DNA from: an uncultured Eubacteriales bacterium | GTDB lineage: Bacteria > Bacillota > Clostridia > Oscillospirales > Oscillospiraceae | Direction: 5' to 3' | Length of the DNA: 12,520 nucleotides | Assembly: GCA_902496595.1 (NCBI GenBank) | Contig: CABVBV010000054.1 | Coordinates: 1-12,520, forward strand | Part shown: piece after piece, positions 6,431 through 11,746 of the stretch | Numbering within the stretch: the first letter of the stretch is position 1 | Layout: every line of letters begins with the position of its first letter | Made by a program: the position numbers and the translations under genes | The notes under the pieces: generated by a model | Seen by the model: only the letters and a program-made list of their open reading frames with translations | Told to the model about the DNA's origin: nothing | Database searches by the model: none

Positions 6431-7561
6431 TTATATCCGCTTATCCAAAATATTCGAGTACTTTTCTCTGAACTCGAAAAATGTGCCCTCATCCAGAGAC
6501 TTCCTGATCCTTCGCATGAGCTCGTTATAGAACCAAAGATTGTGAGTGACGGCAAAGCGCATGGCCAGCATCTCCTCTGCTTTGAACAGATGCCGCACAT
6601 AGGCTCTTGAATATCTCCTGCACACGGGGCAATCGCAGCCCGGCGCTATGGGGCCCTCGTCGCGCTCGTATTTGGCGTTCTTAATATTTATTATCCCGTC
6701 CCAGGTGAAGAGGTGCCCGTGCCTGCCGTTCCTGGCGGGCATTACGCAGTCGAAGAAGTCAACTCCGCGCCACACGCTCTCGATGATATTCCCAGGCGTG
6801 CCGACGCCCATGAGGTACCTCGGCTTATCCTTGGGCATATACTCCTCTACGGCCTCGATGGTGTCGTACATCTCCTGGGCGGTCTCGCCCACCGCGAGGC
6901 CGCCTATGGCGTAGCCGGGCAGGTCGAGCTCCGCGATGCGCTTCATGTGCTCTATCCTTATATCGTGGAAAACCGCGCCCTGGTTGATGCCGAAGAGCAC
7001 CTGGCCGGGATTCACGGCGTCGGGCTCGGAATTGTACTGCTCCAGCGCCCTCTTGCAGCGCTCGAGCCAGCGCACCGTGCGGTCGCAGCTCTGTCTGACG
7101 TACTCGTAGGGCGAAGGTATCTTGATGCACTCGTCGAAGGCCATGGCGATGTCGGAGCCGAGGTTCGACTGTATCCTCATGCTCTCCTCCGGGCCCATGA
7201 AGATGTGCCGGCCGTCCACGTGGCAGTTGAAGCGCACGCCGTCCTCCCCTATCTTCCGCAGCTCGGCGAGGGAAAAGATCTGGAAGCCGCCGCTGTCCGT
7301 GAGGATGGGCCCGTCCCAGGTCATAAATTTGTGCAGCCCGCCGAATGATTTGATCAGCTCATCCCCGGGCCTGACGTGCAGATGGTAGGTATTTGACAGT
7401 TCGATCTGGCAGCCTATTTCTTTGAGATCCCTGGCTGAGAGCGCACCCTTTATCGCGCCCTGGGTGCCGACGTTCATGAACACCGGGGTCTGAACCGTCC
7501 CGTGCGGGCAGCTGAACTCGCCGCGCCTCGCGTGTCCCTCGGTTTTTATCAGTCTGAACAT
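6431..7561 (-). CDS. tgt: Tgt, tRNA-guanine transglycosylase
   Basis: Exchanges guanine-34 in GUN anticodon tRNAs for the queuosine precursor preQ1. The 376-residue product is full length for a bacterial Tgt. The general-base Asp89 is in TDSGGFQ, the nucleophile Asp271 in FFDCVMPARNGR, and the zinc site is Cys309, Cys311, Cys314 with His340 (CDCPVC and FAVTHN). GGLAVGE (about 220-226) is the usual substrate-pocket loop. The start at 7561 is chosen because GGGAGG lies six bases upstream; the TTG at 7582 in the same frame has no such site. It is divergent from the DtxR-family gene and leads into yajC. The usual neighbour queA is not next to it here, since the upstream gene is the unrelated regulator. 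Confidence 0.97.
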   Translation of the reverse strand: MFRLIKTEGHARRGEFSCPHGTVQTPVFMNVGTQGAIKGALSARDLKEIGCQIELSNTYHLHVRPGDELIKSFGGLHKFMTWDGPILTDSGGFQIFSLAELRKIGEDGVRFNCHVDGRHIFMGPEESMRIQSNLGSDIAMAFDECIKIPSPYEYVRQSCDRTVRWLERCKRALEQYNSEPDAVNPGQVLFGINQGAVFHDIRIEHMKRIAELDLPGYAIGGLAVGETAQEMYDTIEAVEEYMPKDKPRYLMGVGTPGNIIESVWRGVDFFDCVMPARNGRHGHLFTWDGIINIKNAKYERDEGPIAPGCDCPVCRRYSRAYVRHLFKAEEMLAMRFAVTHNLWFYNELMRRIRKSLDEGTFFEFREKYSNILDKRI

Positions 7562-7593
7562 TTGAAGCCTCCCGCTTTTCAATGCTTCTTTGA

Positions 7594-7622
7594 ATATTAT
7601 CCCGACCCGGCAGAATTGTCAA
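7594..7622 (-). promoter_or_regulatory. Promoter of tgt
   Basis: Minus strand consensus -35 TTGACA (7617-7622), 17-nt spacer, -10 TAATAT (7594-7599); GATAAT with a 15-nt spacer is an alternative reading. It lies back-to-back with the promoter of the divergent regulator gene. Confidence 0.65.
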
Positions 7623-7636
7623 CCGCGTTTTGGCTC

Positions 7637-7666
7637 TTGCGAAGCCGCGAAGGTCTGTGTTATTAT
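7637..7666 (+). promoter_or_regulatory. Candidate promoter of the DtxR-family gene
   Basis: TTGCGA (7637-7642), 18-nt spacer, TATTAT (7661-7666) with an upstream TG (extended -10). The predicted start near 7673 falls within the AT-rich palindrome-like site that follows, as expected for a repressor-controlled promoter. Confidence 0.5.
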
Positions 7667-7683
7667 TAATGATAATTATTAAG
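7665..7683. promoter_or_regulatory. Fur-box-like AT-rich operator candidate
   Basis: The 19 bases here agree with the Fur consensus GATAATGATAATCATTATC at 14 positions by direct comparison. The site has TTAAT/ATTAA arms (7666-7670 and 7678-7682), and TTATTAA is repeated directly at 7663-7669 and 7676-7682. It covers the predicted transcription start of the regulator gene. AT-rich sequence can match by chance, and it does not resemble the operators at 9988-10078. Confidence 0.4.
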
Positions 7684-7704
7684 GATAAATGGGGTGCCGG
7701 CAAG

Positions 7705-8085
7705 TTGAAGATCCAGGAATCTGCAGAAAACTACCTTGAAGCAATACTTGTGCTGCAAAGGCGCAAGGGTGTTGTAAGGTCGATAGATATTGCAAACGAG
7801 CTTTCATTTTCCAAGCCCAGCGTAAGCGTTGCGATGAAAAATCTGAGGACAAACGGCTATATCGAAATGGATGGCGACGGCTACATTTCCTTGCTGGACA
7901 AGGGCCGCGAGATTGCGGAGAAGATCTACGAGCGGCACACACTCATCTCGAGTTGGCTGGTTCAAATGGGCGTCAGCCCAGAGACGGCCTCGGAAGACGC
8001 CTGCCGCATCGAGCACGTCATCAGTGCTGAGACCTTTGAGAAACTCAAGGAACACGTCTCCGGAGCGAACGAGGGGCAGGGCTGA
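7705..8085 (+). CDS. Short DtxR-family metal-dependent transcriptional repressor
   Basis: A 126-residue DNA-binding regulator of the DtxR/MntR/IdeR family, which bind operators when loaded with Fe(II) or Mn(II). The N-terminal winged helix (about 1-65) has the family start KIQESAENYLEAI, and the recognition helix lies about 36-50 (SKPSVSVAMKNLRTNGYI). The dimerisation and metal domain follows (about 66-126) with His78 and the segment EDACRIEHVIS (Cys100, Glu103, His104), which is close to the Cys-x-x-Glu-His of DtxR and IdeR rather than the Glu-x-x-Glu-His of MntR. Asn9 is at the position of DtxR Met10/MntR Asp8. There is no SH3 or FeoA domain. The frame is open to 7630, but the TTG at 7705 gives the usual start and has a GGGGTG site eight bases upstream. 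Cognate metal is inferred, not shown. Confidence 0.87.
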   Translation: MKIQESAENYLEAILVLQRRKGVVRSIDIANELSFSKPSVSVAMKNLRTNGYIEMDGDGYISLLDKGREIAEKIYERHTLISSWLVQMGVSPETASEDACRIEHVISAETFEKLKEHVSGANEGQG

Positions 8086-8099
8086 GTTGCCCGCAAAAG

Positions 8100-8128
8100 A
8101 AAAAGAGAGGGGCCTTCCCTCTCTTTTT
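8100..8128. terminator. Bidirectional intrinsic terminator
   Basis: A 12-bp stem (8100-8111 with 8117-8128; AGAGAGGG against CCCTCTCT) with a 5-nt loop, A-rich on the left and T-rich on the right, so it has a U tract in either direction. It separates the converging DtxR-family gene (stop at 8085) and membrane protein gene (stop at 8144). Confidence 0.88.
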
Positions 8129-8143
8129 TCTGTTAACGGGTTC

Positions 8144-8602
8144 TTACCGCTCGAGCCAGGCCTTTATCCTGCGGAAATACAGCCTGTCGCCGATGATCGT
8201 GCTTGCGACGAGCACGGCGATGCCGCCGCCTATCAGGACGCACAGGCCAACCAGGCTGTCATAAAAGACGTGCGGCAGGTGGCGGCCCCAAATGAGTCCC
8301 GGCACAAATTCCAACAGCTTATACACAGCCGCACCCAGCGCCAGGAAGACGATAACGGTCACGAGCAGCGAGAGCCATTTGTCTTTGCCCGGGCAGTCGG
8401 GACGCATGAGCCAGTTCCTCAGCCGCTCACAGTAGAGCAGATAGCCCAAGACAAGGCTGACTATGACAAGTATGACATAATAACCCAGGCCAAGCACGCC
8501 GGGGCCGTGCTTCGGGATGTTCAGCAGCGGCGTAAACAGCTTGTTCAAAACATAGAAAACGCAGACCGCGATAAACAGCGGGACGGTGTTGTCTCTTCTC
8601 AT
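8144..8602 (-). CDS. Four-helix integral membrane protein, function unknown
   Basis: A 152-residue protein I do not recognise. Four hydrophobic segments are predicted at about 7-24, 38-57, 76-97 and 113-136, with short charged loops (CERLRNWLMRPDCPGKDKW between helices 2 and 3; GDRLYFRRIKAWLER at the C-terminus). By the positive-inside rule both ends and the middle loop would be cytoplasmic. No enzyme motif is visible. The ATG at 8602 has GGGAGG seven bases upstream, and it has its own promoter with an extended -10. It lies just downstream of the flavodoxin operon, with no terminator between, so read-through from that operon is possible. It ends at the bidirectional terminator. Confidence 0.85.
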   Translation of the reverse strand: MRRDNTVPLFIAVCVFYVLNKLFTPLLNIPKHGPGVLGLGYYVILVIVSLVLGYLLYCERLRNWLMRPDCPGKDKWLSLLVTVIVFLALGAAVYKLLEFVPGLIWGRHLPHVFYDSLVGLCVLIGGGIAVLVASTIIGDRLYFRRIKAWLER

Positions 8603-8631
8603 GGCAGCGCCTCCCTTCCCTTGGTATTTTC

Positions 8632-8661
8632 AGTATACCATCGTCTGAGAGGCTGCGTCAA
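8632..8661 (-). promoter_or_regulatory. Promoter of the four-helix membrane protein gene
   Basis: Minus strand TTGACG (8656-8661), 18-nt spacer, TATACT (8632-8637) preceded by TG (extended -10). It begins 7 bases after the flavodoxin stop codon. Confidence 0.65.
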
Positions 8662-8667
8662 TACGAT

Positions 8668-9090
8668 TCACACCAGCGCCCGGCCAAGGGCTTCGCAGGC
8701 GGAGACGGCATCGGCGTCGGGTGCGTCGGCGCAGATGACGCTCTCAGTCACCAGGGCTGCGCCATAGCCCTTCGCCATGGTCTCCCAGCTGCGCATCCAC
8801 TCACCGTCTCCCCAGCCGTAGGAGCCGAAGAGAGCTATGCGCTTGCCCTTGAGCGCCGCCTTGCAGGCAGTGAACATGGGCTCGAACTCGTCCTCCTCGA
8901 GCTGCTCCGCGCCCATAGCCGGGCAGCCGAAGGCCAAAGCGTCATAGTTTATCACCCTGTCCGGGCTGAACTCTAAGGCAGTCAGCAGCTCCGCCTCGGC
9001 GCCCGCAGCCTGTGCCCCTGAAACCACGGCTTTTGCCATAGCCTCGGTGTTACCCGTGCCGCTCCAATATACCACTGCTATCTTACTCAT
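8668..9090 (-). CDS. Short-chain flavodoxin
   Basis: A 140-residue FMN-binding electron carrier of the short-chain flavodoxin type. The phosphate-binding loop is WSGTGNTEAMA (residues 9-19). The isoalloxazine-contacting loops are GCPAMGAEQLEEDEFEPM (about 55-72) and GSYGWGDGEWM (about 89-99), both typical for clostridial flavodoxins. Flavodoxins replace ferredoxin under iron limitation in many bacteria. The ATG at 9090 has a GAGGT ribosome site. It is the third gene after DUF2325 and DUF3793 genes (29-bp gap), downstream of the paired operators at 9988-10078, which suggests metal-dependent expression. The redox partner is not evident in the window. Confidence 0.93.
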   Translation of the reverse strand: MSKIAVVYWSGTGNTEAMAKAVVSGAQAAGAEAELLTALEFSPDRVINYDALAFGCPAMGAEQLEEDEFEPMFTACKAALKGKRIALFGSYGWGDGEWMRSWETMAKGYGAALVTESVICADAPDADAVSACEALGRALV

Positions 9091-9119
9091 TGCTTTACCT
9101 CATTTCCGATCATATTTGT

Positions 9120-9686
9120 TCAAGCGCAGACAGTTAGCTGCTGCACCGATCTTCCCTCATTCCAGAGCTTTGAATACACATTGCTGCATTTGCGGTATTT
9201 TGCAAACAGTTTTGCGGCCTTGTCTACGTCTCCGTAGACCTGCCAGCAGCCTGTCAGCTTGCTGTTTCTGCCGCGGTTGCGTATGTAGCCTATGACGTCA
9301 CATAGAGGATAACCCAGAAACACCCCGATTTCATGCGGGATGCCCGCCTCCTCCTCAAATCTTTCGCGGAGCCGTTCCAGAGTTTCACTTGTTCTCTGCG
9401 AGTTATATCCCAGACTATGCAGGAATTCTGCGACGCCCTCAGTTTTCAAGTCGCGCTCCAGCTGCGAGCGCCTGTACAGATATACCAGGGCCTTATGCTC
9501 ACCTTGCCTTAAAAGCATTATTGAAATGCCCTTTCCTCTCAGGAAGCCGTTCCAGAGTCCGATCTGCCTCAGTAATTCCGCCGATTCACGAGTATCCACG
9601 CAGAAAAGCGTACCGGTCTTCAGATTTGCCAGCGTCGGAGCACAGTGCTCCACGATGTAGTTTTCCAGAGGCGCCATGGCTGTCAC
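9120..9686 (-). CDS. DUF3793 family protein
   Basis: A 188-residue soluble protein of the DUF3793 type, with no known biochemical function. The C-terminal half carries the family's best conserved stretch: PHEIGVFLGYPLCDVIGYIRNRG (about 117-139), then TGCWQVYGDVDKA (about 145-157) and FAKYRKCSNVYSKLWNEG (about 161-178). The N-terminal half contains HCAPTLANLKTGTLF (about 14-28) and a basic middle part. Five cysteines occur, without a clear metal-binding spacing. The GTG start at 9686 overlaps the stop of the DUF2325 gene (GTGA), suggesting translational coupling; an ATG at 9677 is the alternative, and neither has a good ribosome site. The link to flavodoxin and a metal-type operator suggests a role in metal or redox homeostasis, which is inference. 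Confidence 0.85.
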   Translation of the reverse strand: MTAMAPLENYIVEHCAPTLANLKTGTLFCVDTRESAELLRQIGLWNGFLRGKGISIMLLRQGEHKALVYLYRRSQLERDLKTEGVAEFLHSLGYNSQRTSETLERLRERFEEEAGIPHEIGVFLGYPLCDVIGYIRNRGRNSKLTGCWQVYGDVDKAAKLFAKYRKCSNVYSKLWNEGRSVQQLTVCA

Positions 9687-9970
9687 ACTGCCGCGCAGTG
9701 CTCTGCAAGGGCTGCACGAAGCGCTGAGCCGCTGCTCGTCAGAACCTTTGCAACGGGCACACGGTTTTTCTTCGCCTCCTGCATAACGCTTAGCGCCATC
9801 TTGTGCGATACCGTACTGATGAAAAGAATCAGCAGATCAGGCGACCCGACTTTCTTCTTGAGAGAGCCGTTCTCCTTGGTGAAGACCTTTGCCCTGCATC
9901 CATGTTCTCTGCATATGCTCTCGTACTTCCCCGCCATACACTCGTTTCCGCCGACGATCACTATACTCAT
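9683..9970 (-). CDS. DUF2325 domain protein
   Basis: A 95-residue protein that consists of one DUF2325 domain, function unknown. It begins MSIVIVGGNECMAGKYESICREHG, a beta-strand and Gly-rich turn followed by a helix, and continues with GSPDLLILFISTVSHKM (about 42-58) and VAKVLTSSGSALRAAL (about 73-88), with the family's conserved Ser-rich segment before the last helix. The overall pattern is Rossmann-like. GTG 9979 and ATG 9976 are in the same frame, but ATG 9970 is preferred because AAAGGTG lies six bases upstream. First gene of the operon with DUF3793 and flavodoxin; its promoter region carries the two palindromic operators. Confidence 0.85.
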   Translation of the reverse strand: MSIVIVGGNECMAGKYESICREHGCRAKVFTKENGSLKKKVGSPDLLILFISTVSHKMALSVMQEAKKNRVPVAKVLTSSGSALRAALAEHCAAV

Positions 9971-9987
9971 ATTCATCACCTTTCCGA

Positions 9988-10007
9988 CGGTTAGTATTAG
10001 CTAACCG
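9988..10007. promoter_or_regulatory. Operator 1: palindrome with TTAG-N6-CTAA core
   Basis: Perfect arms CGGTTAG (9988-9994) and CTAACCG (10001-10007) around TATTAG. Its core GTTAGTATTAGCTAAC (9990-10005) differs at one base from the core of operator 2 read on the other strand. It lies 18 bases before the DUF2325 start, after a second possible -10 (TATATT on the minus strand at about 10015-10020). The TTAG...CTAA halves resemble DtxR/IdeR-type iron boxes. Confidence 0.75.
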
Positions 10008-10023
10008 CTGCTGATAATATAAA

Positions 10024-10036
10024 CGGCCTGCGGCCG
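10024..10036. repeat. GC-rich 5-bp inverted repeat between the two operators
   Basis: CGGCC (10024-10028) and GGCCG (10032-10036) with a TGC spacer. In minus-strand RNA this hairpin is followed by UUUAUAUUAU, so it may be a weak terminator in the leader, or just spacing. Confidence 0.4.
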
Positions 10037-10042
10037 ATTTGA

Positions 10043-10078
10043 TGTGGAGGTAGTTAGCAAATACTAACTACCTCCACA
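10043..10078. promoter_or_regulatory. Operator 2: 36-bp palindrome over the transcription start
   Basis: Perfect 15-base arms TGTGGAGGTAGTTAG (10043-10057) and CTAACTACCTCCACA (10064-10078) around CAAATA. On the minus strand the core reads GTTAGTATTTGCTAAC (10053-10068), the same as operator 1 except one base. It directly abuts the -10 of the operon promoter, so a bound repressor would block transcription. In RNA it would fold into a strong hairpin at the extreme 5' end. Confidence 0.8.
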
Positions 10079-10107
10079 AATATAGCAGATAACTCTGATT
10101 TGGTCAA
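10079..10107 (-). promoter_or_regulatory. Promoter of the DUF2325-DUF3793-flavodoxin operon
   Basis: Minus strand -35 TTGACC (10102-10107), 17-nt spacer, -10 TATATT (10079-10084) preceded by TG (extended -10). The predicted start, near 10072, is inside operator 2. The -35 begins 10 bases after the stop of the MutS-like gene, for which no terminator is visible. Confidence 0.75.
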
Positions 10108-10117
10108 GTGTTTTTTA

Positions 10118-11728
10118 TTACGCATCTGCTCTTTGCCATACGCCTGTCTCGAGGAAGTCGGCAGCTCTTTGGTCGGCTCTGTCGGTGATAGAGTCGTCAA
10201 GCCCCATTAGGCGGAGCAGACGTATTGCGTTTCGGGTCTTGGTCTTTCCGGGACGCACTCGGTAATCGAAGCTCATGCCGTCATCCGTGACCTGCTCTTC
10301 AAAGTGGAGCATTCCGTAGCTGCCTTCAAGTATGGTGCAGAGTTCAAGGTCGTGCGTCGCTGCGATACACAGTGCGCCATTGCCGGAGAGAGCAAGGAGT
10401 ATTTCACTTGCCGCGGATATGCGCTCGATCGTGTTGGTGCCTCTCAGCACCTCGTCCACCGCGCAGAGCACAGGTTCGCCATCCTCGGCAGCGTCCAGGA
10501 TGCGTTTTGTGGCCAGTATCTCGGCGATATAGTAGCTCTCTCCTGAGAGCAGGTCATCCCTGAGCGCCATGGTGGAATAGATATGAAAAGCCGAGGCCCT
10601 GTAATTCTGTCCCGGGCAGGTGCAAGCAGCCTGAGACAGCAGCGCCGAGAGCAGCGCAGTGCGCAGATATGTGGATTTGCCCGAGGCGTTTGAGCCGGTG
10701 ACGAGCGTCGACCTGTGCAGGTGCAGGTCGTTGGGAACGGGATTGCTCAGAAGAGGGTGAACAAGCCGCTCCGCCTCCAGGTATCCCCTGTCGGCGCCGA
10801 AATCAAGCTCGGGCTCGCACCAGAGCGGCATACTCTGCCTCCAGGATGCGACGGATATTGCGGCGTCCACACGTCCAAGCGTCTCGAACACTGAAAGTAT
10901 CTCGTCGTGCAGCACGTATAGCTTGCTGCTCAGGTACTCGAACATGATCAGGTCGAGCAGAAGCATCGAGTTCAGCAAGTCCGAGGTCATATCGGTGCCT
11001 CTTCCTGGGACAGTGCCCAGAACCATTAGCGGTCTGAGCCGGTCAATGTGTTTATAGCTGTCTCCAATGCAGCTGTCGAGCGAGGGAAAACCGAGCTTTT
11101 TCAATTTTTGGAGCGCAAAAGCCATGGAGACGGAGAAATTCACCGTGTCGATCTGCGCCTGGCATTTTCTCGCCGTCCACTCGTGCGTCATGACATTCAG
11201 GACAAAGAGGCAGAGCGTCACGAGCAGGCCCTTTGCCCCTACAAATGCGATTGTCAGCGGCGACAGGAGCAGTGCAAGGGCCATGGCGATATAGACGAAA
11301 AACATGAACAGGTCTTTCCTATCGGGTGAGAAGGCCCGGCATACATCCGCCCTTCTGAAACGGCCCAGGAAGCCGAGGACGAACTGCGCCTCCAGTCTCT
11401 CCTGCTCGTCGTGCTCCGCGAAGTGTATCAACTCCAGCCGCCTCTTGTACTCCTCTGCGTCTGTCGCCGGGGTTCTGAGCATATGGTAGAGCCAGTGCTC
11501 ACCCGGAGTGGAAAGCCCCGGGTTTATTCGCTTGAAAACCCTGTCCATATCAAGGTCTGACCATGTGACGTCATCCACCATAAAACTGTCCGGCTCTTTT
11601 TCCCTGATATAGTCGTGGTAGCTCCTGATCGTGCTCATATCGCCTGCTGCGTAGAAAGGCTCCGGCCTTCGGCCGTAACTTTCCCGCAGACTGTTCCACA
11701 GCCTGTGTTTATATCCGAATATGCCCAT
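10118..11728 (-). CDS. MutS-family ATPase with membrane anchor, lacking the mismatch-recognition domain
   Basis: A 536-residue protein with a MutS-type ABC ATPase domain at the C-terminus: Walker A TGSNASGKST (344-353), the SGESYYIAEI segment (395-404), Walker B VLCAVDEVLRGT (420-431) and the switch His459 in ATHD. The middle (about 190-300) corresponds to the MutS helical core/clamp. MutS domain I with its Phe-x-Glu mismatch wedge is absent; instead the N-terminal part (about 50-130) is a charged helical region followed by two hydrophobic segments (about 139-161 and 165-183) predicted as a membrane hairpin. Such membrane-type MutS relatives occur in Firmicutes and Bacteroidetes, with no established role; ordinary mismatch repair is unlikely. 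The ATG at 11728 has AAAGGA six bases upstream. It follows ligA by 18 bp and is probably co-transcribed with it. Confidence 0.88.
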   Translation of the reverse strand: MGIFGYKHRLWNSLRESYGRRPEPFYAAGDMSTIRSYHDYIREKEPDSFMVDDVTWSDLDMDRVFKRINPGLSTPGEHWLYHMLRTPATDAEEYKRRLELIHFAEHDEQERLEAQFVLGFLGRFRRADVCRAFSPDRKDLFMFFVYIAMALALLLSPLTIAFVGAKGLLVTLCLFVLNVMTHEWTARKCQAQIDTVNFSVSMAFALQKLKKLGFPSLDSCIGDSYKHIDRLRPLMVLGTVPGRGTDMTSDLLNSMLLLDLIMFEYLSSKLYVLHDEILSVFETLGRVDAAISVASWRQSMPLWCEPELDFGADRGYLEAERLVHPLLSNPVPNDLHLHRSTLVTGSNASGKSTYLRTALLSALLSQAACTCPGQNYRASAFHIYSTMALRDDLLSGESYYIAEILATKRILDAAEDGEPVLCAVDEVLRGTNTIERISAASEILLALSGNGALCIAATHDLELCTILEGSYGMLHFEEQVTDDGMSFDYRVRPGKTKTRNAIRLLRLMGLDDSITDRADQRAADFLETGVWQRADA

Positions 11729-11746
11729 GCTCCGTCCTTTCAGGGC

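Noticed and set aside
7660..7690. A third copy of the GTTAG...CTAAC operator at the DtxR-family promoter
   Set aside because: I looked for it to connect the regulator with the operators at 9988-10078, but the sequence is AT-rich and Fur-like and lacks the TTAG-N6-CTAA core.
7630..7704. N-terminal extension of the DtxR-family protein from TTG 7630
   Set aside because: These codons overlap the candidate promoter and operator; the family-typical start (KIQESAENYLEAI) and a ribosome site point to TTG 7705.
7871..8767. A 298-codon plus-strand frame over the DtxR-family gene end and the membrane protein gene
   Set aside because: It runs through the bidirectional terminator, overlaps convincing genes on both strands, and its composition is that of a frame-shifted shadow.
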